Assembly (NCBI RefSeq): GCF_963676665.1
Contig: NZ_OY781373.1
Span: forward strand, 310,001-374,000
Source: an uncultured Tolumonas sp.
GTDB taxonomy: Bacteria; Pseudomonadota; Gammaproteobacteria; Enterobacterales; Aeromonadaceae
Length of the DNA stretch: 64,000 nucleotides
Direction: 5' to 3'
Shown: positions 19,245 through 30,248 of the stretch, piece by piece
Layout of the letters: every line of letters starts with the position of its first letter
How positions within the stretch are numbered: the stretch's first letter is position 1
Translations under genes and position numbers: made by a program
Notes under the pieces: generated by a model
What the model was told of the DNA's origin: nothing
The model's database searches: none
The model's input: the letters and a program-made list of their open reading frames with translations, nothing else

Positions 19245-22200
19245 GTGCGTTGGCGTGGCATTGCGCGTGGATGCGCCATTTTACTGGCGGGTGTTTTTGC
19301 TTTACTGGCAGTGCTGGTCACGGCACTGCGGTTCGGTGTTCCTGATTTACAGTCGCACCGTGACTGGTTATTGCGCCAGTTTCTGCCAGCTGGTGTTACG
19401 GCATCGGCAGAACATATCGGTTGGCACTGGCAAAATTATGGTCTGCAATTAGAGCTGGATGACGTCGCCTTCGAGCAAAAAGGTGCTACGTCAATTGATC
19501 TGCATGCGAAAAAGCTGCAACTGCACTGTAATCCGTTTTTACAGTTCTGGAAAACCCATGGCTGCCTGGCGCAATTACAAGCAGATCAGCTGCAACTGAC
19601 CATTCAACTCCCTAAACTAGAACAAACGGTTCACTCGCCACTACCGGCCCTGAATGATTTTTTACCCTTATTGCTGGAGCAACTACAGCAAATCAGTATG
19701 ACCAATAGTCAGGTCACTCTGATGCGCCAGCAGCAATTGTTGGCAGAAATTCATATTGAACAGCTGTATACCGAGAATAGTGCCGGGCAACATCGGTTGT
19801 ATGCACGCACCGCATTAGCACAACAAGCGCTGGTCGTGCCGTTGTTGTTGCAAGCAGAGTTACAAGGTGCTGCAACGGTAGAAGATCTGGCGGGGCATAT
19901 TTATCTGGCGACAGAATCGCATGTCGCAAAACAATTAGGTGGCTTATTACCAGCTCCGCTCGCGGCTAACGTGCAATCGATTCATGGAGCGTTGGCTTTT
20001 CAGCTATGGCTGGATCGCACGCCAGGGCAATGGCAAAGCGCGTTGTTACAACTGGGCTTAAATCGTCTTGGTTGGCAACAAGCGGAAAAGACGCACAGTT
20101 TAGAATTACAAGGTGGCGAGCTTATCTGGCAACGTCAGCCGGATGGTTGGCAATTACGCAGTCAGGGTTTACAACTGCACAGCGAAAACCAGCCATGGCG
20201 TGATTGGCAGCTACAACTGGATAAACATGCGACGCAATATGCCGGACAGATGGATCCGCTCCAGCTGAGTGAATTAACGCCTTTGGCCGGATTGTTCTTA
20301 CCAATGGATTCTGTCGCCTCAGAAGCATTGCGGACATTGGCGCCACAAGGTCAACTGAATGAGCTGCGTTTTTCCCGCGATGCTGAGCATGACAACTGGT
20401 TGTTCAGCGGGCAGCTACAACAAATGCAATGGCAGCGCTGGAAAATGGTACCGGGGTTACACCATGTTGATGCGTCCTTTAGTTTGTCACCCAAAGGTAT
20501 TGCACTGTCACTCAAGCAATTGGAGCCGCAAACCTGGGATCTGCAACCCTATTTTGAAAAGCCTTGGCCCGTACATGCTTTTTCGGCGGCGCTGAATTGG
20601 CAAACGCAGAATGGTAGCTGGGCCTTAACTGCCGACCATGTGCAGTTAAATACCGATGTGGTGACCACGAATACGCAATTTCGTTTAAGTCAGGATTCGG
20701 CGCAACCGCTGTTTCTGGCGCTGGATAGTCGTGTTGATCTGCAAGATGCCAGTCAGGCGCATTTCTATTTTCCGCATGGAGCCATGGGTGAACCGGTTAT
20801 TGATTATCTGACCAAAGCCTTGCAGGGCGGGCAAGCGAAAAATGCGAAGATCTTATGGCATGGTACTTTTCATGATTTTCCTTTTGCGGAACACAATGGG
20901 GTGTTTCAGGCGTGGGTGCCGTTGCGCAATGCCACGTTCCAATTTGGTGATGGCTGGCAACCCTTGCATCAGATGTCTTTAGATTTGTTATTTGAAAATG
21001 ACCGTCTGGATATGCAAGGCGATCATGCGTTGCTGGGGGAGGCGAATACACCGCGCTTGCATGCTTGGTTCCCGAAACTGGCTCCTGGTGCGCATCTGTA
21101 TATTGATGCTGATATTGCTGGTACTGGTGAAGCAGTCAGTGATTATCTGTATCGTTCACCCTTGCAAGAGTCGGTCGGGGCGGCGTTACGCGCAGTCCAG
21201 ATCCAAAAACCGCTCACTGGTGCCTTGCAATTAGATATTCCACTGGATGGCGGTGCCGTTAAAGTTAATGGTGGCGTCAAGCTGGCAGGCAACAACCTGT
21301 ATATTCCGAGTCTGGATCTGCCGCTGGAACAGTTACAAGGCGATTTAACCTTTGATGACAATAAAACCGGCATTGATGGCTTACAGGCTACGCTGTGGGG
21401 GCAACCACTGCAGATACAGTATGCTGGCGAACAAAAAGAAAAAGAGTACCAAGTCAAATTAGGTCTGAATGGTGAATGGGATAACCAACGCGATAAAGTG
21501 TTGCCAAGTTTGGCCCATCAAACATTACAGGGAAAAGCGAACTGGCAAGGCGCTTTAGATCTGCATTTGTATAAAGGTGGTCATTATTTCTACGATGCCC
21601 AGCTCAGCAGCCCTCTTAGTGCACTGGCGCTGGATTTACCGGCTCCTTATAACAAACCGGCTGGGCGAAACTGGCCATTACAGGTAAAAGTCAGCGGCAA
21701 TCAAGAAAGTAGTGTGATCACCGGTTCATTGAATCATGAATGGCAACTGCAGGCTGATTGGGTGCCGGAGCAAAAACAATTTCGCCGCTTCTGGTTAGAT
21801 AATCAGATCATCGAACGCAGTACCGGGCCGCGTTTACCCTTTTCGGTGAGTACTATTTTAAGTGAAGCTGATGCTTCTGCCTGGTTGGATTGGTGGCAGC
21901 GTTGGCCGACGAATGGTCAACAGGCCGTGAACCAGCTATTTCCGACCATCGGCGCAATCGATGTGCGTGTCGATAAATTACATCTCGCCGATCAATTGTG
22001 GCGTGATGTCCGCTTTAGCATGAGCCCTGATCGTAATGGCAGTAAGATCTGGCTGGAAAGCAGTAAAGCGCAGGGGTTGATCCAATTACCTGCGAGCAAG
22101 AATAAGCCGATCCAGGTGGATATGGCGCGGTTATATTGGGCTGACAGTGGTGATGAACAACCTGCCGCACAACCAATGAGTCTTGCCACGCAACAAGCGT

Positions 22201-23063
22201 GGTTGGCGCGTTGGCCTAACTTGCGGTTTAGCTGCCAGGATTGCCGTTATGGCGGTAATACGCTGGGGCAGATCAGCGGTCATCTGTATCCGGTTAAACA
22301 GGGCGGTGAAGTCCGAGATCTGCATTGGCAGGTGGCGAACTCTCAATTTGATGGTCAGGCCAGCTGGCTGATCCAAGATGATCAGCCACACAGTTCATTG
22401 CAGGGTAAATTTGTTAGTCGCAATACTGAATTGTTTTTGGGCCATTTTGGCTTTGATCCGGGGCTGACGGGGACGAAAAGTCAGCTGGATCTTAATGTTT
22501 TCTGGCCGGGTGCCTTACCGCAACCACGTTTCTCAGCATTAGGTGGTGAGATCAAGATGGAAACCGGAGAAGGGATATTACGGGAAGTAAACAATACCAG
22601 CGGTAACCGCTTATTATCCCTGTTCTCCTTGGATGCCATTGTGCGTCGTATCAGCCTCGATTTCCGAGACATCTTTGGTGAAGGTCTTTATTTCAAAAAA
22701 ATGAGTTTCAGCAGCAAACTGGATCGTGGTGTGCTGCGTAATGATGATCTATTGCTGCAAAGTAATTCCGGTGATCTGAGAGGGCATGGGATAGTCGATT
22801 TGGGTCAAAAACAGATCGATTATCAGGTGACGTTCTCGCCGACATTAACTGGCGGTTTTGGTGTTGCTACCGCATTTGCTATTACGCCGATTACCGGTAT
22901 TGCCGTGTTAGCGGCCACCACGATTTTGCAGCCGGTGTTTGATGTGATCACCCAAGTTAGCTATTCCGTCAAAGGTGATATTGCCAAACCCAAAATTACC
23001 GAGCTGGGCCGTAAGCAAGAGAAAGTTAAGTTACCGGCGCCAGTAACCAAGGAGAGCAAGTAA
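19245..23063 (+). CDS. yhdP: YhdP family AsmA-like phospholipid-transport/envelope protein
   Basis: Very large (1272 aa) inner-membrane-anchored periplasmic protein of the AsmA/YhdP family, implicated in phospholipid movement to the outer membrane. It starts with GTG at 19245 directly after the rng stop; a single N-terminal membrane segment (about 9-30) is followed by long beta-rich repeats typical of the bridge-like fold. The conserved C-terminal part includes GNRLLSLFSLDAIVRRISLDFRDIFGEGLYFKKMS and a terminal hydrophobic stretch. It overlaps the next gene by one base (TAATG). Confidence 0.93.
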   Translation: MRWRGIARGCAILLAGVFALLAVLVTALRFGVPDLQSHRDWLLRQFLPAGVTASAEHIGWHWQNYGLQLELDDVAFEQKGATSIDLHAKKLQLHCNPFLQFWKTHGCLAQLQADQLQLTIQLPKLEQTVHSPLPALNDFLPLLLEQLQQISMTNSQVTLMRQQQLLAEIHIEQLYTENSAGQHRLYARTALAQQALVVPLLLQAELQGAATVEDLAGHIYLATESHVAKQLGGLLPAPLAANVQSIHGALAFQLWLDRTPGQWQSALLQLGLNRLGWQQAEKTHSLELQGGELIWQRQPDGWQLRSQGLQLHSENQPWRDWQLQLDKHATQYAGQMDPLQLSELTPLAGLFLPMDSVASEALRTLAPQGQLNELRFSRDAEHDNWLFSGQLQQMQWQRWKMVPGLHHVDASFSLSPKGIALSLKQLEPQTWDLQPYFEKPWPVHAFSAALNWQTQNGSWALTADHVQLNTDVVTTNTQFRLSQDSAQPLFLALDSRVDLQDASQAHFYFPHGAMGEPVIDYLTKALQGGQAKNAKILWHGTFHDFPFAEHNGVFQAWVPLRNATFQFGDGWQPLHQMSLDLLFENDRLDMQGDHALLGEANTPRLHAWFPKLAPGAHLYIDADIAGTGEAVSDYLYRSPLQESVGAALRAVQIQKPLTGALQLDIPLDGGAVKVNGGVKLAGNNLYIPSLDLPLEQLQGDLTFDDNKTGIDGLQATLWGQPLQIQYAGEQKEKEYQVKLGLNGEWDNQRDKVLPSLAHQTLQGKANWQGALDLHLYKGGHYFYDAQLSSPLSALALDLPAPYNKPAGRNWPLQVKVSGNQESSVITGSLNHEWQLQADWVPEQKQFRRFWLDNQIIERSTGPRLPFSVSTILSEADASAWLDWWQRWPTNGQQAVNQLFPTIGAIDVRVDKLHLADQLWRDVRFSMSPDRNGSKIWLESSKAQGLIQLPASKNKPIQVDMARLYWADSGDEQPAAQPMSLATQQAWLARWPNLRFSCQDCRYGGNTLGQISGHLYPVKQGGEVRDLHWQVANSQFDGQASWLIQDDQPHSSLQGKFVSRNTELFLGHFGFDPGLTGTKSQLDLNVFWPGALPQPRFSALGGEIKMETGEGILREVNNTSGNRLLSLFSLDAIVRRISLDFRDIFGEGLYFKKMSFSSKLDRGVLRNDDLLLQSNSGDLRGHGIVDLGQKQIDYQVTFSPTLTGGFGVATAFAITPITGIAVLAATTILQPVFDVITQVSYSVKGDIAKPKITELGRKQEKVKLPAPVTKESK

Positions 23064-23884
23064 TGCAGTTAGTCGCACTACAAATCAATGCTCAGGCTGA
23101 TTGGTTGCAAAATCGCGCACAAATTGCCAGCTTGTTGCAACGTTTGCCTGTTGAGCGCCCGTGTCTGGTGTTATTACCGGAAAACTTTGCCTGTATGGGC
23201 GCGCCACAAGATTATCAACAATTAGCGGAACCTTTGGGTTCTGGTCGTGTGCAGCGCCAGTTGAGCGAATGGGCGAAAGAATTTGGTATCTGGCTGGTGG
23301 CGGGGTCACTACCGACCTTGTTACCCCAGCAAAACCGGGTACACACCACATCGCTGGTGTTTAATCCGCAGGGGGAGCTGGCTGGTTTTTATCACAAATT
23401 ACATCTGTTCGATGTGGATGTCGCTGATGCACGTGGTCGTTACCGTGAATCGGATGCCTTTATGGCCGGGCATGCAACCAGTGTTGTGGCATCACCGTTT
23501 GGTGGGTTAGGGCTCAGTATCTGTTACGACGTGCGCTTTCCGGCGCTGTATCAGCTGTTACGCCAGCAAGGTGCTGCTGTACTGTTGGTGCCGGCTGCCT
23601 TTACTAAAGTGACCGGGCAAGCGCATTGGCTGCCATTGTTACAAGCACGGGCAATTGAAAATCAATGTTATGTTGTGGCGGCAAACCAATGTGGTAGCCA
23701 CGATGGCAACCGTGAAACATGGGGTCACTCGGTGATCATCGACCCGTGGGGTGAAATTCTGGCACAGCAAGGTCATCAACCCGGCCTGATTACAGCATCG
23801 CTGGATCCGCAGAAAATCGAACATATCCGCAAAACAATGCCGGTGCAGCTGCATGCCAGACTGACGCCGGTCTGGAGAGAATAA
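23063..23884 (+). CDS. Carbon-nitrogen hydrolase (Nit1/deaminated glutathione amidase type)
   Basis: Nitrilase-superfamily amidase, 273 aa, with the full Glu-Lys-Cys triad: Glu40 (LLPENFA), Lys112 ([10 protein letters not shown]) and Cys154 ([10 protein letters not shown]). The HLFDVD and CYDVRFP motifs are those of the Nit1/YbeM branch, whose known members hydrolyse deaminated glutathione; substrate here is inferred from that similarity. Its ATG overlaps the yhdP stop and tldD follows five bases later, the same order as in many gammaproteobacteria. Confidence 0.9.
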   Translation: MQLVALQINAQADWLQNRAQIASLLQRLPVERPCLVLLPENFACMGAPQDYQQLAEPLGSGRVQRQLSEWAKEFGIWLVAGSLPTLLPQQNRVHTTSLVFNPQGELAGFYHKLHLFDVDVADARGRYRESDAFMAGHATSVVASPFGGLGLSICYDVRFPALYQLLRQQGAAVLLVPAAFTKVTGQAHWLPLLQARAIENQCYVVAANQCGSHDGNRETWGHSVIIDPWGEILAQQGHQPGLITASLDPQKIEHIRKTMPVQLHARLTPVWRE

Positions 23885-23888
23885 TTCA

Positions 23889-25334
23889 ATGTTGTTACCG
23901 CAAGTCAGTGAACGATTGTTAGCCGCGCATGGTCTGGATCAGGATATTCTGGCGCAACAACTACGCCAGTTGATGAGTCATCAGATTGATTTCGGCGATT
24001 TCTATTTCCAGAGTGGTGTCCATGAATCATGGATGCTGGAAGACGGTATTGTTAAAGATGGCAGCTACAACATCGAACAAGGTGTCGGTGTGCGTGCCAT
24101 CAGTGGTGAGAAAACCGGGTTTGCCTATTCCGATGAACTTAGCCTCAATGCTTTACAACAAGCCGTCATTGCTGCTCGAGGTGTTGCGCATAGTGGCGGT
24201 GATGCCAAAGTTAAGATCTGGCAACCGGCACAACCCGTCGCTCGTTATCTGGCGCTAGATCCACTGCCTGGTTTGCCTCAGCAGCACAAAATTACGCTCT
24301 TGGAAGAGTTAGATACCTTTGCCCGCTCGCTGGACTCTGCGGTCACTCAGGTGATGGCGTCACTGTCTGGTGTGTATGAAGAGATCCTGATCGCCGGGAC
24401 AGATGGCACGTTGGTAGCCGACATTCGCCCGTTGGTGCGTCTCAGCATCACCGTGCTGGCAGAGCGTAAAGGTCGTCGTGAACGCGGTAGCTGTGGTGGT
24501 GGTGGCCGCTGTGGTTATGATTATTTCTTCGAGCTGGAACATGGCGAAAGCCGTGCTCATGGGTATGCGCGTGAAGCGGTCCGTCAGGCCTTAGTCAATC
24601 TGGAAGCCATCGATGCCCCTGCGGGCATGATGCCGGTCGTGCTTGGCTCAGGCTGGCCGGGTGTGTTGCTGCATGAAGCGGTGGGGCATGGTCTGGAAGG
24701 TGATTTTAACCGTAAAGGTTCATCAGCGTTCAGCGGTAAGATCGGTCAACAAGTGGCGTCGAAGCATTGCACGATCGTCGATGATGGTACGCTGGCCGGG
24801 CGCCGTGGTTCATTGAGCGTCGATGATGAAGGCACGCCAACGCAATACAACGTATTGATTGAAAACGGTATCCTGAAAGGCTACATGCAAGACAAATTGA
24901 ATGCCCGTTTGATGGGCGTTGCGCCAACCGGTAATGGCCGTCGGGAATCTTATGCTGCGTTGCCGATGCCGCGCATGACCAATACCTACATGCTGGCCGG
25001 TGAACATGATCCGCAAGAGATCATCGCATCGGTGAAGAAAGGGATCTATGCGCCGAACTTTGGCGGTGGTCAGGTGGATATCACTTCCGGCAAGTTCGTA
25101 TTTTCCGCCTCGGAAGCGTATTTGATCGAAAATGGCAAAATCACCGCACCACTCAAAGGGGCGACGCTGATAGGCAATGGCCCGGAAGCGATGAAACAAG
25201 TCTCAATGGTAGGTAACGATCTGGCGCTGGATAAAGGTGTCGGCGTGTGCGGTAAAGATGGTCAGAGCGTGCCGGTCGGGGTTGGGCAGCCAACACTGAA
25301 ACTGGACGAACTGACTGTAGGCGGCACACAGTAA
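23889..25334 (+). CDS. tldD: Metalloprotease TldD
   Basis: One half of the TldD-TldE heterodimeric zinc protease that processes small peptides such as microcins and CcdA; 481 aa, the normal length. The metal/active-site motif [16 protein letters not shown] (HExxxH) is intact near residue 258. The C-terminal half has [28 protein letters not shown], conserved in the family. It is the last gene of the mreB-side block and ends at a strong bidirectional hairpin. Its partner pmbA (tldE) is 676 bases downstream. Confidence 0.97.
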   Translation: MLLPQVSERLLAAHGLDQDILAQQLRQLMSHQIDFGDFYFQSGVHESWMLEDGIVKDGSYNIEQGVGVRAISGEKTGFAYSDELSLNALQQAVIAARGVAHSGGDAKVKIWQPAQPVARYLALDPLPGLPQQHKITLLEELDTFARSLDSAVTQVMASLSGVYEEILIAGTDGTLVADIRPLVRLSITVLAERKGRRERGSCGGGGRCGYDYFFELEHGESRAHGYAREAVRQALVNLEAIDAPAGMMPVVLGSGWPGVLLHEAVGHGLEGDFNRKGSSAFSGKIGQQVASKHCTIVDDGTLAGRRGSLSVDDEGTPTQYNVLIENGILKGYMQDKLNARLMGVAPTGNGRRESYAALPMPRMTNTYMLAGEHDPQEIIASVKKGIYAPNFGGGQVDITSGKFVFSASEAYLIENGKITAPLKGATLIGNGPEAMKQVSMVGNDLALDKGVGVCGKDGQSVPVGVGQPTLKLDELTVGGTQ

Positions 25335-25342
25335 CCCCAAAG

Positions 25343-25370
25343 AAAATGGCGTGAATATTCACGCCATTTT
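25343..25370. terminator. Bidirectional intrinsic terminator, tldD/yjgA
   Basis: A perfect 28-base palindrome (AAAATGGCGTGA arm 25343-25354, mirrored to 25370) lies between the convergent ends of tldD and yjgA. T-rich sequence follows the + side (TTTTTTAT), and the symmetry gives the minus strand its own T-run. Confidence 0.9.
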
Positions 25371-25400
25371 TTATCTTGCTCTTATCGGTTCAGAACGCCA

Positions 25401-25925
25401 TTACAGCTGTTCTTCCATGTGTTCACGCAGATATTTGAACAGTTCACGGAATGCTGCCGGTGGATGGTTCGCGGCTTGTTCTTTCTTCACGCGACTCACC
25501 AACTGGCGCAGTTTCTGGCGTTCCAGAGTGTGGCATTCCCCGATCACGGCGTTGATCGCATCGTCACCATCCGCAATCAACTTATCGCGCCACTGTTCCA
25601 GCTTGTGCAAACGCGCATTGGTGCTGTTATTGCGGCTGTGGATCTGATCCAGCACTGCTTTAATTTCGGTAATATCGCGGTTACGCATCATTTTACCGAC
25701 AAATTGCAAATGGCGGCGCAGGGCTTCGTGTTTACCTTTCAGCTTATGCCCCATGGCAATCGCGTCGATCAGATCTTCATCCAGTGGCACACGTTCCAGC
25801 TCAGCAGGCTTTAAGTTGACCAGCTCTTCGCCCAGTTTTTGCAACGCAGCGGCTTCACGTTTCAGACCTGTCTTACTGACGTAATCGTCATCCGACTCAT
25901 CGTGGGTTGGTTTTTGATGATTCAT
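25401..25925 (-). CDS. yjgA: Ribosome-associated protein YjgA/DarP (DUF615)
   Basis: Highly charged 174-aa protein of the YjgA/DarP family, which in E. coli joins late 50S ribosome assembly intermediates. The N-terminal SKTGLKREAAALQKLGEELVNLKPAEL matches the family signature SKSQxKRExxALQxLGExLVxL. I chose the ATG at 25925 (AGGAAG about nine bases upstream); the frame is open 29 codons further, but that stretch has no family resemblance and enters the pmbA control region. It is divergent from pmbA, the arrangement seen in E. coli. Confidence 0.95.
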   Translation of the reverse strand: MNHQKPTHDESDDDYVSKTGLKREAAALQKLGEELVNLKPAELERVPLDEDLIDAIAMGHKLKGKHEALRRHLQFVGKMMRNRDITEIKAVLDQIHSRNNSTNARLHKLEQWRDKLIADGDDAINAVIGECHTLERQKLRQLVSRVKKEQAANHPPAAFRELFKYLREHMEEQL

Positions 25926-26010
25926 GGTGTCACTCTTCCTTAATTCCTCCCTTATATGGTAACAGGTATCTGTGATAGCCTGTGAAAAAATGCAGCAGGG
26001 CTTGGCAGAC

Positions 26011-27354
26011 ATGAATTCTCAGGAACAAATTTTACAAGAACAGCACAAACTTGAACGTGTCGTGAGCGATGCGTTACAGATCGCCCAGGAGTTGGGGGCC
26101 GACACCGCAGAAATTTCCATCAGTAAACAAACTGGTATTTCCATTAACACCCGTGGCGGCGAAGTCGAAAATATCGAATTTAACAAAGATGGCGCACTCG
26201 GCATCGCAATCTATCGTGATGGCCGCAAAGGCTCGTCATCTACCGCGGATTTGAGCGTCAGTGCTATTCGTCGTTGTATTGAAGCCGCACTGGAGATCTC
26301 GCGTTATACCGCGGTTGACCCCTGTGCCGGGCTGGCGGATCGTGACTTGATGGCATGGGATGCGCCGGATCTGGAACTGCTGTATCCGGTCGCGCTGGAG
26401 CCGCAATACGGCATCGAACTGGCACGTCGCTGTGAACAACATGCGTTGTCGTTAGATAAACGCATCAAACAGTCAGATAACGGCAGCTTTTCCAGCCATC
26501 ATGGCATCAAGGTGTACGGTAATACCCATGGTTTCGTGAAGGGTTATGCCGCCAGTCGTCATTCTCTGAGCTGCGTGCTGATCGGTGAGCAAGACGGCGA
26601 TATGCAACGTGACTACAGCTACAGCACGGCGCGTGAGTTGTGTGACCTGTGGACGCCGGAACGTATCGCCGAAGACGCGGTGAGTCGCACGGTATCGCAT
26701 TTGGGTGGCCGTAAGATCGCGACGACCGAAGTGCCGGTGTTATTCCTGCCAGAAGCGGCGAACAGCCTGTTTGGTCATCTGGTCTCTGCGATCAGTGGTG
26801 GCAATCTGTATCGTAAGTCGACGTTCCTGTTGGATAGCCTTGGGCAACAACTGTTCCCGGATTGGTTCCAGATCCATGAATTTGCCCATCTGCCGAAAGG
26901 GCTGGCGAGTTCACCATTTGATGGCGAAGGCGTGCGCACGCAAGATCGTTCCATCATCGAAAATGGCGTACTGCAAACCTACCTGCTGACTGCATATTCA
27001 GCGCGGAAACTAGGTCTGCAATCGACTGGTCATGCCGGTGGTATCCATAACTGGCGCGTTGACGGACAAGGTCAAAGTCTGGATGCCCTGATGCAGCAGA
27101 TGGGCACTGGCTTAGTTGTTAGTGAACTGATGGGGCAGGGCGTGAATATTGTCACCGGCGATTATTCGCGCGGCGCAACCGGTTTCTGGGTGGAAAACGG
27201 GCAGATTGCTTATCCGGTGGAAGAGATCACCATCGCTGGCAATTTGAAAGATATGTTCCGTCAAATTGTGGCGGTGGGTAATGATATCGATCCGCGTTGC
27301 AGTCTGCAGAGTGGTTCTGTGTTGATCGAACGCATGAAAATTGCGGGGAATTAA
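26011..27354 (+). CDS. pmbA: Metalloprotease subunit PmbA/TldE
   Basis: Partner of TldD in the heterodimeric peptidase, 447 aa from ATG 26011; in-frame alternatives are ATG 25990 and GTG 25972. I prefer 26011 because an AGGG precedes it and [11 protein letters not shown] aligns with the family start. It carries [28 protein letters not shown] near the N-end and NWRVDGQG...[33 protein letters not shown] near the C-end, the latter the PmbA signature. Like other TldE subunits it lacks the HExxxH metal site found in TldD. Confidence 0.95.
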   Translation: MNSQEQILQEQHKLERVVSDALQIAQELGADTAEISISKQTGISINTRGGEVENIEFNKDGALGIAIYRDGRKGSSSTADLSVSAIRRCIEAALEISRYTAVDPCAGLADRDLMAWDAPDLELLYPVALEPQYGIELARRCEQHALSLDKRIKQSDNGSFSSHHGIKVYGNTHGFVKGYAASRHSLSCVLIGEQDGDMQRDYSYSTARELCDLWTPERIAEDAVSRTVSHLGGRKIATTEVPVLFLPEAANSLFGHLVSAISGGNLYRKSTFLLDSLGQQLFPDWFQIHEFAHLPKGLASSPFDGEGVRTQDRSIIENGVLQTYLLTAYSARKLGLQSTGHAGGIHNWRVDGQGQSLDALMQQMGTGLVVSELMGQGVNIVTGDYSRGATGFWVENGQIAYPVEEITIAGNLKDMFRQIVAVGNDIDPRCSLQSGSVLIERMKIAGN

Positions 27355-27363
27355 GCAGAAATG

Positions 27364-27388
27364 ACAGACGGCCAAGTAGGCCGTCTGT
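27364..27388. terminator. Hairpin after pmbA
   Basis: ACAGACGGCC (27364-27373) pairs perfectly with GGCCGTCTGT (27379-27388) around loop AAGTA, between convergent pmbA and the small minus-strand gene. The following T-run is short (TTATG), so termination efficiency is uncertain. Confidence 0.65.
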
Positions 27389-27400
27389 TATGCAAAGCAA

Positions 27401-27730
27401 TTACTCTGCTGTGCCTTCTTTACGGAAGGTACGTGGGAAGTTACGCAGTTGTTTGCTGGCTTCACGACGTTGTTTCGACAGCTCAGCACCGACGATGGTC
27501 AGGTCATCCACGCGATCTTCATAATCACCTTTCATGTTGTGGATGATTTCCAGAATGTCTTCGTAGCTCATACCTGGTTTCAGGTATTCGGTCAGGTTAG
27601 CCAGCAGCGCAACACGTTTCTGGTTGTCACGGATTTTGCGGGCATTGTCTTCGATTTCACGGGTCATCTTGTTTTTCAGACGAGCCACACGTACGAATTC
27701 CAGAATGTTATTCATTTCGTTGTTTTGCAT
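27401..27730 (-). CDS. Small conserved-looking coiled-coil protein of unknown function
   Basis: A 109-aa, highly charged, helix-rich protein ([29 protein letters not shown]...). I do not recognise the family. The product has no signal or membrane segment, so it is probably cytoplasmic, and it ends in a basic tail ([21 protein letters not shown]). I chose ATG 27730 with GGTGG eight bases upstream; ATG 27745 is five codons longer and also possible. Coding quality is high (regular third-position pattern like neighbouring genes). It lies downstream of rep and the small membrane protein on the same strand. Confidence 0.75.
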   Translation of the reverse strand: MQNNEMNNILEFVRVARLKNKMTREIEDNARKIRDNQKRVALLANLTEYLKPGMSYEDILEIIHNMKGDYEDRVDDLTIVGAELSKQRREASKQLRNFPRTFRKEGTAE

Positions 27731-27837
27731 TGTGTCATCCACCATTCTCAGCTTGTTGATTCTTCTCTGACCACTGGTTATTTGCTGTGGTTTGTTCTCA
27801 TCCTGCCATGTTTAAGGCACAAGAGCCAGATCCTGAT

Positions 27838-28140
27838 TTAGTAAATCGGCCAATTCAATAATATCCATACTCCAAGTGCGCCTTCCAGCAAATATTGCCA
27901 GTGGAACTCGCGCTGCCACAAGCCGGCGAGAAAAAATCCACCTGCCAGCGCGATTGCTGCCAATGGGTAATAAATCAGCTCACCCATTTGATCAAACAGC
28001 GACAGCAGCAGTAAGCGCAGTGACGGTGGCAGCCAGAGCCCTAACCAGCCCAACACAATAATTGCGGGGACGATACCTAAGGCAAGTGAACTTAAGCGTA
28101 CTTTCGGGTTCAACGGCATACGCCAGCGCGACGGTGACAT
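27838..28140 (-). CDS. Small integral membrane protein, unknown function
   Basis: A 100-aa protein with about three hydrophobic segments (residues about 17-38, 57-75 and 80-97) and an arginine-rich N-terminus (MSPSRWRMPLNPKVRLSS) that should stay in the cytoplasm. It lies only four bases after the rep stop codon, so it is probably the second gene of a rep transcript. I do not recognise a named family. Confidence 0.65.
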   Translation of the reverse strand: MSPSRWRMPLNPKVRLSSLALGIVPAIIVLGWLGLWLPPSLRLLLLSLFDQMGELIYYPLAAIALAGGFFLAGLWQREFHWQYLLEGALGVWILLNWPIY

Positions 28141-28144
28141 GGCT

Positions 28145-30169
28145 TTATCCTTTCTCTTTCAGCATGGCGCGTAAATTGGCGATCCCAGTTTTGCCTTTCT
28201 CTTGCCGTTGTTCGGCACTGGCAGGTTCTTTGCGCAGTTCCCACTGCAGATCATCTTGTGGCAGTTCCAGCAGGAAACGACTGGGTTCCGGGTTCATCGT
28301 GGCACCAAACTGGCGACGCTCTTTGCATAACACAAAACTCAGCTCAGCCTGCGCACGCGTAATACCCACGTAGGCCAACCGGCGTTCCTCGTCGATATTA
28401 TCTTCATCAATGCTGACTTGATGTGGCAACAGGCCTTCTTCCATACCGATCATAAACACATAGGGGAACTCCAGCCCTTTTGAGGCGTGCAGGGTCATCA
28501 ATTGCACCTGATCCAGCTCTTCATCCCCTTCGTTGCGCTCCAGCATATCGCGCAGGGTAAAGCGCGCCACCGCTTCGCTTAAGCTCAGCGCTGGTTCATC
28601 CTGCTGCGGATCGCCCGCCAGCATATCGGTCAGCCAGCGATATAAGGTCGATACGTTTTGCATGCGCATTTCCGCAGCTTTCGGGCTCGGTGAGGTCTCG
28701 TATAACCAGGCTTCATAGTGAATATCTTTGATGAGATCGCGCACCACCTCTTCACTGTTGCCGCGTTCAGCATTATCGCTCATGCGACATAACCATTCGC
28801 AGAAATGGCGCAGTGCCTGCAAGCCTCGGCCATGCAGATGTTGTTCTAAGCCAATTTCAAAACTGGCGGCATAGAGACTTTTGCCGCGCTGATTAGCGTA
28901 CTGACCGAGTTTTTCCAGCGTGGTGGGGCCAATTTCACGCTTCGGCAAGTTCACCACACGCAGGAAGGCATTGTCATCATCTGGGTTCACCAGCAGACGC
29001 AGGTAAGCCATGATGTCTTTGATTTCCGTACGCGAGAAAAACGAGGTGCCACCGCTGATTTTGTACGGAATGCGGTTTTGCATCAGGATCTTTTCCAGCA
29101 AGCGGGATTGATGATTACCGCGATACAAAATGGCGTAATCCTTCCAGCTGGTGCGGTTCATGAAGCGATGCCCCATGATCTCCGCCGCGACTTTTTCCGC
29201 TTCATGGTCTTCATTTTTTGCGGTCAGCACGCGTACCGGCATGCCGTAATCAAGTTCAGAAAACAGCTGTTTATCAAACACATGTGGGTTGTTGGCGATC
29301 AAGATGTTGGCACATTTCAGAATGCGGCCTTTCGAGCGATAGTTCTGCTCGAGCTTGATCACACGCAGATTGCTGAAATCTTCCTGCAGTCGCACCAAAT
29401 TTTGTGGTTGAGCGCCGCGCCAGGAGTAGATCGATTGGTCATCATCGCCTACGACAGTAAAACGGGCTCGCGCGCCGACCAGCAACTTCACCAGTTCATA
29501 CTGACTGGTGTTGGTGTCTTGGTATTCATCGACCAGCAGATAGCGAATGCGGCCTTGCCAGTGTTCCCGCACTTCCTGATTGGTTTTTAATAACAAAGTC
29601 GGCAGCAAAATCAGATCATCAAAATCCAGCGCGTTATAGGCACTCATCTGTCGTTGATAGCGGTCATACCATTTAGCAAATTTTTGCTCATCCGGCGATT
29701 GCGCTCGTTTCAGCGCTTGGGCTGGCAGAATCAGATCATTTTTATAGCGCGAGATGGCTTGCACTAATTGTTGTAACAATTCCTTGTCACCCTGTATCTC
29801 CAGCTCGGTCAGCTCTTTAAGCAGACTCATCTGATCGGTGTCATCAAACAGGGAAAAGTTCGCTTTTAGTTGCAGATGTTTATGTTCCCGCCGGATCAGA
29901 TCCAGTCCGAGAGAATGGAAGGTAGATACCGTCAGGCCACGCGCCTCTTTACGACCGAGTGTCTGTGCGACACGTTCTTTCATCTCTTTGGCCGCTTTAT
30001 TGGTAAAGGTGACTGCAAAAATATGTCGAGTCTGATAACCGCATTCGCGGATCAGGTAAGCAATTTTCGAAGTAATGACCCGGGTTTTGCCACTACCGGC
30101 ACCGGCTAATACCAGGCAGGGCCCGGATACATACTGCATTGCATCCAGTTGTCGGGGGTTGAGTTTCAT
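28145..30169 (-). CDS. rep: ATP-dependent DNA helicase Rep
   Basis: Superfamily 1A 3'-5' helicase that clears proteins ahead of replication forks; 674 aa against 673 in E. coli. It starts [32 protein letters not shown] (Q motif and Walker A). Motif II is [10 protein letters not shown], motif [16 protein letters not shown] and motif [20 protein letters not shown]...[31 protein letters not shown] is typical of Rep rather than UvrD. The C-terminus ends with a short basic/Gln-rich tail, where E. coli Rep contacts DnaB. Confidence 0.97.
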   Translation of the reverse strand: MKLNPRQLDAMQYVSGPCLVLAGAGSGKTRVITSKIAYLIRECGYQTRHIFAVTFTNKAAKEMKERVAQTLGRKEARGLTVSTFHSLGLDLIRREHKHLQLKANFSLFDDTDQMSLLKELTELEIQGDKELLQQLVQAISRYKNDLILPAQALKRAQSPDEQKFAKWYDRYQRQMSAYNALDFDDLILLPTLLLKTNQEVREHWQGRIRYLLVDEYQDTNTSQYELVKLLVGARARFTVVGDDDQSIYSWRGAQPQNLVRLQEDFSNLRVIKLEQNYRSKGRILKCANILIANNPHVFDKQLFSELDYGMPVRVLTAKNEDHEAEKVAAEIMGHRFMNRTSWKDYAILYRGNHQSRLLEKILMQNRIPYKISGGTSFFSRTEIKDIMAYLRLLVNPDDDNAFLRVVNLPKREIGPTTLEKLGQYANQRGKSLYAASFEIGLEQHLHGRGLQALRHFCEWLCRMSDNAERGNSEEVVRDLIKDIHYEAWLYETSPSPKAAEMRMQNVSTLYRWLTDMLAGDPQQDEPALSLSEAVARFTLRDMLERNEGDEELDQVQLMTLHASKGLEFPYVFMIGMEEGLLPHQVSIDEDNIDEERRLAYVGITRAQAELSFVLCKERRQFGATMNPEPSRFLLELPQDDLQWELRKEPASAEQRQEKGKTGIANLRAMLKEKG

Positions 30170-30248
30170 ACCTTGTCACCATTACCACATTGCGTCGGAC
30201 GAGCAGTATAGCAAAACAGAAGAAAGATACCTTGTAGGAGGCAAGTCG

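Noticed and set aside
25419-25814. 131-aa open frame opposite yjgA
   Set aside because: Antisense shadow of a well-recognised gene with no ribosome site or family resemblance.
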